DNA of 5,671 nucleotides, from positions 1 to 5,671 of the forward strand of contig JAOZOH010000165.1 in NCBI GenBank assembly GCA_029933365.1, read 5' to 3'. The stretch is from Desulfuromusa sp. (GTDB taxonomy: Bacteria > Desulfobacterota > Desulfuromonadia > Desulfuromonadales > Geopsychrobacteraceae). The translations under genes were made by a program, and so were the position numbers. Below, piece after piece: positions 1-5,661 of this stretch (position 1 is its first letter; each line of letters opens with the position of its first letter). The notes under the pieces were generated by a model. That model did not search any database, was not told the DNA's origin, and saw only the letters and a program-made list of their open reading frames with translations.

Positions 1-54
1 GATGCCGACACATTGACCGACATGCCGTTTACACAAAATTCTTTACAGGCTCCC

Positions 55-396
55 TCAGAGTCCCTTATCTTCTTTGTAAGTGGAACTGAATGAGTAGGAT
101 GCGACCCTCTTACCCTGCTGGTCGAAGCGCACCACCAGATCGCGGGTCTGATCCGGACCAAAAGTGGCATAGCGATAGTGTCCGTAAGTCCAGGTCTTTT
201 GCCCATCTTCAATCCCAATACGCCAAGGTTGCCCAAACATTTGCTGGACATCTTCCAGGGTCGTCTCTCCTACTTTGATCATCGCTACTGGCCCGACAGG
301 AAATTCTCTGCCGACCGTTGCACAGCCGACCAGAGACAGGAGTATGGTGCCGATCAGCATGATTCCGATGAATTTCATGGTCATCATTTTTTGCAT
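55..396 (-). CDS. BamE/SmpA-OmlA-like outer-membrane lipoprotein
   Basis: This is a 113-residue lipoprotein. Residues 1-24 form a signal peptide with a short charged start and a hydrophobic stretch, followed by a lipobox (LVGC) whose Cys25 would be lipidated. The +2 residue is Ala, not Asp, which favours outer-membrane sorting. The mature part contains the pattern 'VGETTLEDVQQMFGQP' followed by 'TWTYGHYRY' and 'LVVRFDQQGKR', which I recognise as the small SmpA/OmlA (BamE-like) fold. Proteins of this fold sit on the periplasmic face of the outer membrane. True BamE belongs to the outer-membrane protein assembly machine, but many relatives are of unknown role, so I do not call it bamE. The start at 396 has a purine-rich SD-like stretch (GAGGAAAGG) 9 nt upstream. 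Codons 4, 5 and 7 are also ATG, so the start could be a few residues later. It lies 110 bp downstream of the receiver gene, with an inverted repeat between them. Confidence 0.85.
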   Translation of the reverse strand: MQKMMTMKFIGIMLIGTILLSLVGCATVGREFPVGPVAMIKVGETTLEDVQQMFGQPWRIGIEDGQKTWTYGHYRYATFGPDQTRDLVVRFDQQGKRVASYSFSSTYKEDKGL

Positions 397-450
397 ATGC
401 GTTAACCTTTCCTCTCAACCAATTAAATCAAATACACAGCAAATTCAACC

Positions 451-481
451 CAGACAGGATATTTTTATTACGATCCGTCTG
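451..481. repeat. Inverted repeat between receiver and lipoprotein genes
   Basis: The arms CAGACAGGAT (451-460) and ATCCGTCTG (473-481) can pair over 9 bp with one bulged base around an AT-rich 12-nt loop. It lies about 25 bp after the receiver stop codon and 55 bp before the lipoprotein start. No T-run follows on either strand, so it is not a standard intrinsic terminator. It could be an RNA hairpin in the intercistronic region or a protein-binding site. The structure is read directly from the sequence and the role is unknown. Confidence 0.45.
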
Positions 482-506
482 CATTGCGTGAGGCTTACCA
501 TCTTGA

Positions 507-911
507 CTAATCTAGCATCCCTTGTTTCCCTGAATGAGATTCCTCCTTTTCCAGCAGCAGCTTAATGGCAGCTAGATCTATAGCTGATTTAAAAGGTTTG
601 GTTATATATTGATCGCCACCGACCTGCCTGCTTTGAAAAATATCTTCTGGAGAGCTTCTTCCTGAGCTAAAAATGATTGGGATATGCCGTGTTTTTGCGT
701 TCATCTTGAGGCGCTTGCAGACTTCAAATCCATCCAATCCTGGAAGCATGATGTCCAGCAGGATGAGAGCGGGAAGATCTCTTGCAATGTCATCAAGAGC
801 ATCAAATCCTGTCATCGCAGCATGGGCCAGGTAGCCAGCAGACGACAGAAGAACACATTCCAGCTTCAACAAGGCTTCATCGTCTTCAACAATGAGAACT
901 TTTTTCGGCAT
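507..911 (-). CDS. Stand-alone response-regulator receiver (CheY-like)
   Basis: This is a 134-residue single receiver domain with no output domain. The phosphorylation chemistry is intact. Acidic residues Glu9-Asp10-Asp11 bind Mg2+, Asp53 in 'ILLDIMLPGLDG' is the phospho-acceptor, Ser83 is the Ser/Thr switch, Tyr102 is the aromatic switch and Lys105 lies in 'YITKPF'. The last ~20 residues form a charged tail (LLLEKEESHSGKQ). Such orphan receivers act by protein-protein contact or as phosphate relays in the cytoplasm, and the partner kinase is not in this window. I chose ATG 911 over the in-frame GTG at 926 because the GTG codon overlaps the likely SD sequence GTGGAG, and residues before MPKK are not part of the fold. 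The neighbours, a small unknown protein upstream and a lipoprotein downstream, do not reveal the pathway. Confidence 0.92.
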   Translation of the reverse strand: MPKKVLIVEDDEALLKLECVLLSSAGYLAHAAMTGFDALDDIARDLPALILLDIMLPGLDGFEVCKRLKMNAKTRHIPIIFSSGRSSPEDIFQSRQVGGDQYITKPFKSAIDLAAIKLLLEKEESHSGKQGMLD

Positions 912-920
912 CGGCGTCAA

Positions 921-924
921 CTCC
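921..924 (-). promoter_or_regulatory. RBS that sets the receiver start
   Basis: On the minus strand GGAG lies 9 nt before ATG 911. The alternative GTG start at 926 would sit on top of this SD, which argues for the shorter 134-residue product. Confidence 0.55.
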
Positions 925-1017
925 ACGTGACAGCGATATTTAAAAGAACCGGCTCACTGGTGAGACATCACAACCGGCAAACGAACAAAACTACTCTTTT
1001 AAACAATGCAGTGGTGA

Positions 1018-1230
1018 TTAATCCCAGCAGCAGTATGCAAATATTTCATGCGCCCGGCGGTTATTGTCTTCGTATGAGGTCTTCTGACCGCGCACTTTAT
1101 CGCGCCCAATGACAGCCCACCCATCAGACCGTTCAAAAAACATGATTTTCTGGGTCACCATCAGATACTGTAATTCATCTTTGCTGACAGCGCATTCCTT
1201 GCCATCTTTAAGAACAACTGGAATATTCAT
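1018..1230 (-). CDS. Small unrecognised protein, 70 aa
   Basis: I cannot assign a function or a named family. The protein is soluble, with no signal peptide or membrane segment. It begins '[20 protein letters not shown]', has a central '[20 protein letters not shown]' and ends with a Tyr-rich, Arg-Arg-containing tail (YEDNNRR) and a Cys-Cys-Trp near the C-terminus. The core, hydrophobic strands with an RSDGW...IGRD signature and a Y...RR tail, resembles small hypothetical proteins I associate with Geobacter/Desulfuromonas-type genomes; that is memory, not a search result. Translation is well supported by a perfect GGGAGG SD 7 nt before the ATG. The gene lies just downstream of an IS3 transposase scar and 106 bp upstream of the receiver start. 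Two-residue Cys pairing or a metal role is possible but not shown. Confidence 0.75.
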   Translation of the reverse strand: MNIPVVLKDGKECAVSKDELQYLMVTQKIMFFERSDGWAVIGRDKVRGQKTSYEDNNRRAHEIFAYCCWD

Positions 1231-1237
1231 GAGTTAA

Positions 1238-1243
1238 CCTCCC
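1238..1243 (-). promoter_or_regulatory. Strong Shine-Dalgarno for the 70-aa gene
   Basis: GGGAGG lies on the minus strand with a 7-nt spacer to ATG 1230. It is near-consensus and is the main evidence, with the protein's character, that this short frame is translated. Confidence 0.7.
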
Positions 1244-1285
1244 ATCAACAGAAGTTTTATCGTTCAAAATGAAACCCAGACAACG

Positions 1286-1390
1286 TATCACTTCGACCTT
1301 CAACGTGTGGAAAAAACTCTCGGAGCAGGCATTATCGTGGCAGTTGCCCTTGGTGCTCATACTGCAAATCAGTTTTGCTGCAAAAGCATG
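1286..1390 (-). pseudogene. IS3-family transposase remnant (OrfB catalytic C-terminal part)
   Basis: Translating the minus strand from 1390 gives an open stretch of 35 codons that contains '[20 protein letters not shown]' followed by 'FHTLKVEVI'. This is the signature around the third catalytic acidic residue (Glu of the DDE triad, codon 1321-1319) of IS3-family OrfB transposases. Family members read like SMSxKGNCxDNAxxESFFxxLKxE and normally continue with a segment such as IHGERF. Here similarity stops after VEVI, near 1286. Everything N-terminal to this piece is also missing, because the remnant begins directly after the usp stop codon (1393-1391) and is in the same frame as usp. There is no start codon, no terminal repeat that I can identify and no other transposase part in the window, so it is inert. 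It marks an old insertion followed by deletion. Confidence 0.85.
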
Positions 1391-2218
1391 CTAGTGGGAC
1401 ATCAGTACTGGCACCGTCATTGATTCCAGTATTGTTCGAGTCGCCCCGCCAAGCACCCATTCCCTCAACCGGGAACGGCCGTAACCACCCATAACAACGA
1501 GATCTGAACCAAGATCAGCAGCAGAAGACAGGATTGCACTCCCTGCATCAAGATCGGTGATATGATTTTTCGATACCTCGACATGCACGCCATGACGTGC
1601 AAGATAAAGAACGATTTCATCAACTGGGATGTGACCCTGAGCGTCATGCTTAGAGGAAAGTGCTATTAGATTCACGCTATCCGCTCGCTTTAGTAGCGGG
1701 AGCGCATCAGTGATGGCTCGCGTTGCCTCGCGACTCGCATTCCAAGCAACTAAAATGCGACTTCCTATGTTGAGGAAACTGCCTGCATAGGGGAGAATTA
1801 ATACTGGCCGGCCCGCAGTAAGCACTAACTGCGCGGTGAAATCCTTAGTCACATTTGATTTATCAGAAGAATCTGTTTGGCCAACGACGACCAAATCAGC
1901 GTATCGAGCCTGTTTCGCTACAGCATCGACTGGGAAGTTGATAGTGGAACGCCATTCAGTATTTTTGAAGCCCATACTCGACGCCTGATTACTGTAAACT
2001 GCTTTGGTCCTAGTCATTTCTTCTGCAGCGAACTTCTTCTGGGCTTCGCGGATCTCCTGACCAGCTTGCATCAAATATGCGGGGATGACAAATAGCTCCT
2101 GTGTGTAGAGTGCGACCAGATGGGCCTCATGTTGTGTTGCCATGCGGATGGCAACTTCGATACACACGGCAGTACGTTTACCGCAGTCAGCATGAACGAG
2201 AATCGTTTTATAACTCAT
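1391..2218 (-). CDS. Universal stress protein with two tandem UspA domains
   Basis: This 275-residue cytoplasmic protein has two UspA alpha/beta domains: residues ~1-146 ('YKTILVHAD' to 'RPVLILPYAG') and ~152-273 ('SRILVAWNASREA' to 'TVPVLMSH'). Only the second carries the nucleotide-binding loop. Gly244-Gly-Tyr-Gly247, nine residues, then Gly257-Gly258 fits the family pattern G-x2-G-x9-G-(S/T), with Gly in place of the final Ser/Thr. The first domain ends 'VVGQTDSS' and lacks the loop. This asymmetry is common in tandem Usp proteins, where one half binds ATP and the other is structural. Usp proteins are made under stress or growth arrest, but no specific partner can be inferred. ATG 2218 is preceded by AAGGA at 5 nt spacing. 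The C-terminus looks natural, so the IS3 scar right after the stop has not truncated it. Upstream lie tiny ORFs and a possible promoter. Confidence 0.92.
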   Translation of the reverse strand: MSYKTILVHADCGKRTAVCIEVAIRMATQHEAHLVALYTQELFVIPAYLMQAGQEIREAQKKFAAEEMTRTKAVYSNQASSMGFKNTEWRSTINFPVDAVAKQARYADLVVVGQTDSSDKSNVTKDFTAQLVLTAGRPVLILPYAGSFLNIGSRILVAWNASREATRAITDALPLLKRADSVNLIALSSKHDAQGHIPVDEIVLYLARHGVHVEVSKNHITDLDAGSAILSSAADLGSDLVVMGGYGRSRLREWVLGGATRTILESMTVPVLMSH

Positions 2219-2237
2219 GGGATTCCTTTCTCTTGCC

Positions 2238-2312
2238 TTAACAATAATCTCTATAATTAAGTTGTATCAGAATATATGGGGAAATCAACTCATCGCAGCT
2301 GGTTGTGGACAT
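2238..2312 (-). CDS. Possible 24-aa upstream ORF before usp
   Basis: ATG 2312 (or GTG 2315) opens a frame of 24 residues beginning MSTTSCDELISPY that stops 19 nt before the usp ATG. A perfect GGAGG at 2323-2327 lies 10 nt before the ATG and 7 nt before the GTG. Its ATG overlaps the TGA of an even smaller ORF (2311-2352, 13 residues, GTG start, GGAG 5 nt upstream) in the arrangement TGATG typical of translational coupling. It may be a leader peptide affecting usp translation, a chance ORF, or the tail of a decayed gene in the same frame (2238-2585). I do not recognise the peptide. Confidence 0.3.
   Translation of the reverse strand: MSTTSCDELISPYILIQLNYRDYC
2261..2288 (-). promoter_or_regulatory. 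Candidate sigma70 promoter for usp
   Basis: On the minus strand TTGATT (2288-2283) and TACAAC (2266-2261) are separated by 16 nt. The -10 is preceded by TG one base upstream, an extended -10 arrangement. A start near 2255 would leave a short leader of about 36 nt before the usp ATG. Each hexamer matches consensus at only four of six positions. If this promoter is used, the upstream mini-ORF would be bypassed. Confidence 0.25.
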
Positions 2313-2372
2313 CACGGCAATACCTCCGTCAAACTTGGCACCTGTTGAGGCACGTCAACTCCTGTGCTCTAA

Positions 2373-2392
2373 CTTTTGTTTCACAACAAAAG
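2373..2392. repeat. Short AT-rich inverted repeat
   Basis: CTTTTGTT (2373-2380) and AACAAAAG (2385-2392) form a perfect 8-bp stem with a 4-nt TCAC loop. The stem is AT-rich and therefore weak, and no clean T-run follows on the minus strand. It sits in the gene-poor stretch between clc and usp. The role is unknown; an operator site or chance are both possible. Confidence 0.35.
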
Positions 2393-2686
2393 GTTTTCCA
2401 GGCGAAATTTTTTACCTGTCTTTAAAACCGATTCGTTGCGTTTTATCTTTCTCCTCCTGGATGAGTTTTCTTATGGCCACCGCTGCCTTGTCTTCAATAA
2501 AAAGATGATCCATTTCAATGGAAACAGGATGGACTCTGCTTTCCAACCTTAATTTACTATTGTAGATAAAGTTGGTACAGAGTGCTTATTGGCAGACCTA
2601 TTTCACTTGTGGTATCGCTTTATCAACTGCATTGTCAGTCAGTTATGCTGCACTCTTTGAATCTAACCTTCGGCACCAAATTAGAT

Positions 2687-2708
2687 AAAAGCCAATCAGA
2701 AATCTGGC
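2687..2708 (-). terminator. Weak candidate terminator after the CLC gene
   Basis: About 10 nt after the CLC stop codon, the minus strand reads GCCA-ATTTCTG-like loop-TGGC followed by TTTT. The outer stem has only four pairs plus a possible wobble, so it is marginal as an intrinsic terminator. It is the only hairpin-plus-T candidate close to this gene end. Confidence 0.25.
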
Positions 2709-2717
2709 GGGGTCTTG

Positions 2718-4460
2718 CTATGTTTTTGCTGTTGTATTCGTTTTAAGAATTTTTTGGTTGTAAGTCAGCAGAAGATCACTCTTTTTGAGGATGCCCAGCA
2801 GCTTTTGATCCGATTCGCTGACGACCGGGAGAGTGGAAATCTGCTTCCCTTCGAAAATCTCAAAAGCGGTCTCAAGACTGTCGTCCGGTCGCAGAATAAC
2901 AACCCGGCTGGTCATAATCTCTGAAACGACAATCAGCTCACTTAAAGCTTCGAATTCAGCGAGAAAGCTTTTCAGGTCACTCATCGAAAGAATCCCGACC
3001 AATTTATCCTGTCTGTCGATAACCGGAAAATGTGGGTAGGAGCTTTCCTCAGCTTTGATTAAAACCTCACCCAGGCGCATGTCGTCGTGAATCGTTTCAA
3101 ACTGGGTATCCATATAATCACCCACCTGCATAGAACGGAGCAAATTGACATCGTGGCCGCGAACCATGCGGATTCCTTTCCGCAGCAGCTTTGTTTCATA
3201 GATGGAATAACCGTAAAATTTTTGTACCGTGACCAGGCTGGTGATACAGCAGGTCATTAAGGGGAGGATGATGTCAAAGTTATAAGTCAGTTCAAATATG
3301 GTAAAGATCGCGGTAATAGGCGCCAGAGTTGTTCCCGCAACTACAGCGCCCATGCCGATCAGACTGTAGGCTGCGCTGGTAGCGACATGGCCGGGAAAAA
3401 AGATTTCAACAACAATACCGAAAGCCCCTCCCAGCAAAGAACCAAGGACCAGGGATGGGGCAAAAATCCCGCCGGAAAATCCTGCACCGACACAGCCGGC
3501 AGTAGCCAGCAGTTTTAAGACCAGGACGGTGGTTATCAACCCGAGAGCCATTTGTGAAGTTAACGCCAGGTTAATCGATTCGTATCCGACTCCCAGAATA
3601 TGAGGCCAGCCGATCGCTAATGCTCCAATCAATAAACCGGCCACGGCCGGTCGATATGAGAGCGGAATCGCCGCTTTATTAAAGAGATCTTCCACTGCTG
3701 AAACAGAGCGGATAAATAAAATTGAGAGGAGCCCGGCACAGAAGCCAAGCAAAGCATACAGCACCAGCTCCGAATAACTCACCAATTCGAAAGCAGGGAC
3801 CTGGAAGGTTGGGAGACTGCCGAGAAAATGGTGGGAAATGACAGTTGCCGTCACAGCTGAAATAGCAATATGACTGAGGTAACTGACTTGAAAATCAACC
3901 AGAATAATCTCTGCCGCGAACAGCATTCCGGCCATCGGGGCGTTGAATGTGGCCGCGATTCCGGCGGCAGCTCCACAGGCCAAAAACACCCGTTTCCACT
4001 CGGCTGGCAATCTGATCAACTGGGCAATCGATGATCCAACCGAGGCACCAATATGGACGACCGGCCCCTCTCGGCCAACCGAGGCACCACAACCTATCGA
4101 CAGGGCGGTAAAGAGAGCTTTTAAAAAGGCTGTCCGGTGACGGATAGTCCCTTCCCGGTTGACGAGCGCTTCAATGACCTCCGGAACTCCAGCCCCACGC
4201 GCTTCAGGGGATAGACGAGTGATCAGAGGGCCGACAAGCAAGCCGCCAAAAGCCGGAATGAGCAGAACCAGATACCAGGGATAACTGTCGTTGATATCCA
4301 GCATTGCAAACGGGTCGGGCCAGAACAGATCAGTTGCAAACAGCAACAGATAGCGAAATCCAACCGCCAGCGCACCGGTCGTCATGCCGATCAGAATGGC
4401 GATTATCAGCAGGGTGATCAGATTTTCCCGATTCGGACTAAATTTCCAGGTAATTCTCAC
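2718..4460 (-). CDS. CLC-family chloride transporter/channel with two CBS domains
   Basis: This 580-residue inner-membrane protein has a CLC membrane domain (~15-430) and a cytoplasmic CBS pair (~446-500 and ~512-567). The ion-pathway motifs are in order: RGAGVP at 88-93, GREGP at 129-133 with gating Glu131, FNAPMAG at 172-178, GGIFAP at 330-335 and Tyr421 in the last membrane helix. These correspond to the anion-coordinating elements of CLC-ec1 (Ser107, Glu148, Phe357 region, Tyr445). Two positions depart from CLC-ec1. The Ser107 equivalent is Ala90, and the internal proton glutamate (Glu203) is Ile185, next to a conserved Glu184. Whether it is an H+/Cl- exchanger or a channel cannot be settled by reading. 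CBS pairs usually bind adenine nucleotides and regulate transport. Start is GTG 4460, which keeps the first membrane helix whole; a G-rich GGGGG lies 10 nt upstream. It appears to be its own transcription unit, after a hairpin and a candidate promoter. Confidence 0.95.
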   Translation of the reverse strand: MRITWKFSPNRENLITLLIIAILIGMTTGALAVGFRYLLLFATDLFWPDPFAMLDINDSYPWYLVLLIPAFGGLLVGPLITRLSPEARGAGVPEVIEALVNREGTIRHRTAFLKALFTALSIGCGASVGREGPVVHIGASVGSSIAQLIRLPAEWKRVFLACGAAAGIAATFNAPMAGMLFAAEIILVDFQVSYLSHIAISAVTATVISHHFLGSLPTFQVPAFELVSYSELVLYALLGFCAGLLSILFIRSVSAVEDLFNKAAIPLSYRPAVAGLLIGALAIGWPHILGVGYESINLALTSQMALGLITTVLVLKLLATAGCVGAGFSGGIFAPSLVLGSLLGGAFGIVVEIFFPGHVATSAAYSLIGMGAVVAGTTLAPITAIFTIFELTYNFDIILPLMTCCITSLVTVQKFYGYSIYETKLLRKGIRMVRGHDVNLLRSMQVGDYMDTQFETIHDDMRLGEVLIKAEESSYPHFPVIDRQDKLVGILSMSDLKSFLAEFEALSELIVVSEIMTSRVVILRPDDSLETAFEIFEGKQISTLPVVSESDQKLLGILKKSDLLLTYNQKILKTNTTAKT

Positions 4461-4493
4461 GTAGTTGGCGCCCCCAGTTGAATTGCTGGAAAA

Positions 4494-4502
4494 ATCATAA
4501 CA
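4494..4502 (-). promoter_or_regulatory. Alternative extended -10 element before CLC
   Basis: On the minus strand TGTTATGAT fits TGn followed by TATGAT, five of six to the -10 consensus, about 34 bp before the GTG start. No good -35 lies 16-18 nt upstream, so it would depend on the extended -10. Confidence 0.25.
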
Positions 4503-4545
4503 TGGGTTGGGTTTTGCTTTATCACCTCATCAAACTACTTTGGGT

Positions 4546-4573
4546 TCTATAATCATCAAAAAAGCATATTCAA
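4546..4573 (-). promoter_or_regulatory. Candidate sigma70 promoter for the CLC gene
   Basis: On the minus strand TTGAAT (4573-4568) and TATAGA (4551-4546) are separated by 16 nt. It lies directly after the hairpin that follows the E2 gene and about 85 bp before the CLC start, where a promoter for an independent clc unit would be expected. Each hexamer matches four of six consensus bases. Confidence 0.35.
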
Positions 4574-4625
4574 CTTTTTCTGAGAGCCGGCACCCACGAG
4601 ATGGGTGTCGGCTCTCAGAAAAGTT
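4572..4625. terminator. Long hairpin after the E2 gene, putative terminator
   Basis: The arms 4580-4596 and 4602-4618 pair over 17 positions around a 5-nt loop (CGAGA). The only imperfection is G4590 opposite T4608, a G-U pair in plus-strand RNA and a C-A mismatch in minus-strand RNA. The stem extends outward through a T-run on the left and an A-run on the right, reaching the E2 stop codon. Its position right at the end of the E2 gene argues for transcription termination or 3'-end protection. It is not a classic terminator, because the bases after the stem are A-rich on both strands; the nearest T6 on the minus strand lies about 12 nt further on. Confidence 0.6.
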
Positions 4626-5661
4626 ACAGTTCGTCTGGATTTTCAAGCAGGCGCTTCAGTTCAACCAGAAAGTTAGCGGCGTACATTCCATCCACAATTC
4701 GGTGATCAGACATTAAGGTCACCCGCATCATGGATGCCGGAGTCATCTTGCCGTCTTTCACCACAACTTCATCCTGGATAGCGCCAACTGCGAGGATTGC
4801 AGCCATACCCGATGGTACCAGAGCCGCGAAGTGTTCCACCCCGAACATACCCAGATTAGAGATCGAAAAATTCCCGCCGATCAATTCAGCTTCGCCTATT
4901 GAGCCGTCTTTGACCATAGCGATTAATTGGCGAGACCTGTCAGCAAGGTCTTTCAAACTTAACGCTTCGCACCCCTGAATGACTGGCATCATTAAATCCT
5001 CATCAACAGCGACTGCGATAGCAATGTTGATTTGTGGATTAAAAATGTATTCTTTGTCGCCAAGTTGTGCGTTGATCATAGGATATTTTTCAATAGCTTT
5101 TGCGCAGGCCTTGGTGACGATATCATTCATTGATATCGGTTGATCGGTCTCTTTCAATTTAACTCGCAGAGCTTTGGCTTTTCCCATATCAATCGCCATA
5201 GTGACCGGAAACTGCGGAGCCGACCAGGAGGCCACTACTGCTTTGGCGATAGACGCACGCATTTTCGATATAGGTTTTTTGGTGCTAACAGAATGATCGG
5301 TTTTCTCAGTTACGACATCCTCTGTCTCCAAAACTTCTTCATCTGCGGCTACAGCGCTATGACTGCCCTGATAACTGGCAATGAAGGCATCTATATCCTC
5401 ATCCGCCACGGCAGCATCGGCGATAATCCCAATTAACGCTTTAACCGGGTAATCTTCTCCTTCATCACCAATGATCCGCCGAAGAACACCCGCGACAGGG
5501 CTCTCGACCACTTGGTTGATCTTGTCGGAGGCAATTTCTACAATTTCACTTTCAACCTCAACCTCATCACCCTCATCAAGCAACCATTCAGAGATAGTTC
5601 CCTCCTCCATGGTCAGGCCCCATTTGGGAATGGTCAGAGCAAAGATTTTTTTATCACTCAT
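4624..5661 (-). CDS. acoC: Dihydrolipoamide acyltransferase E2, acetoin dehydrogenase type
   Basis: This 345-residue E2 carries the swinging lipoyl arm and transfers the acetyl group from E1 to CoA. Residues ~5-80 are a lipoyl domain with Lys47 in 'EIASDKINQ' as the lipoylation site. The start 'IPKWGLTMEEGTI' and the segment 'ALIGIIADAAVADEDIDAFI' resemble AcoC of acetoin dehydrogenase more than pyruvate dehydrogenase E2. A short acidic linker (~100-128) follows. The catalytic acyltransferase domain (~130-342) has 'FSISNLGMFG' and the active-site 'DHRIVDG' with His320 and Asp324. The usual peripheral-subunit-binding domain between lipoyl and catalytic parts is not visible. ATG 5661 is 10 nt from the window edge, with no SD in those bases; the lipoyl domain needs this start. 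E1 alpha/beta and perhaps E3 should lie upstream, outside the window. The gene symbol is fairly but not fully certain; a pyruvate or 2-oxoacid complex E2 is the alternative. Confidence 0.88.
   Translation of the reverse strand: MSDKKIFALTIPKWGLTMEEGTISEWLLDEGDEVEVESEIVEIASDKINQVVESPVAGVLRRIIGDEGEDYPVKALIGIIADAAVADEDIDAFIASYQGSHSAVAADEEVLETEDVVTEKTDHSVSTKKPISKMRASIAKAVVASWSAPQFPVTMAIDMGKAKALRVKLKETDQPISMNDIVTKACAKAIEKYPMINAQLGDKEYIFNPQINIAIAVAVDEDLMMPVIQGCEALSLKDLADRSRQLIAMVKDGSIGEAELIGGNFSISNLGMFGVEHFAALVPSGMAAILAVGAIQDEVVVKDGKMTPASMMRVTLMSDHRIVDGMYAANFLVELKRLLENPDEL

Larger units (their letters stand above)
2238..2585 (-). other. Mostly open minus-strand frame, possible gene relic
   Basis: The frame runs from 2585 to a stop at 2240-2238 and is interrupted only by TAA at 2414-2412 and TGA about 18 codons later. 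The longest piece has 57 codons and includes 'RLESRVHPVSIEMDHLFIED' and an amphipathic helix-like 'AAVAIRKLIQEEKDKTQRIG' before its stop. An ATG at 2513 would give a 33-residue product, but no SD precedes it. The composition looks protein-like, yet I recognise no family. Two stops in about 115 codons is fewer than chance would suggest but not decisive. The rest of the 500-bp gap (2586-2717) shows only weak inverted repeats. Confidence 0.25.

Noticed and set aside
1..54. Possible start of another minus-strand gene (ATG at 23)
   Set aside because: No SD precedes it and only about seven codons are in the window, so it cannot be supported.
953..964. Small palindrome CTCAC-TG-GTGAG upstream of the receiver
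   Set aside because: It has only five pairs and a 2-nt loop, too short to distinguish from chance.
684..1112. Plus-strand 142-codon ORF opposite the receiver and part of the 70-aa gene
   Set aside because: It runs antisense to a receiver with every active-site residue present, and the translated product resembles no family.
1877..2095. Plus-strand ORF of 72 codons inside usp
   Set aside because: It lies wholly opposite a well-supported Usp gene, has no SD and no recognisable protein character.
2305..2508. Plus-strand 67-codon ORF in the clc-usp gap
   Set aside because: There is no convincing SD, the composition is unlike a folded protein and no motif is recognised. The minus strand of the same bases looks more protein-like.
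2661..2686. ATCTAA/TTAGAT inverted repeat downstream of clc
   Set aside because: The arms are six AT-rich pairs with a 14-nt loop, so the structure would be weak. No riboswitch-like conserved core was seen around it.
4730..4978. Plus-strand ORF opposite the E2 catalytic domain
   Set aside because: It is antisense to a conserved catalytic region, with no RBS or recognisable features.
4460..5661. E2 and CLC as one operon
   Set aside because: A strong hairpin and a candidate promoter separate them, with a 160-bp gap and no functional link.
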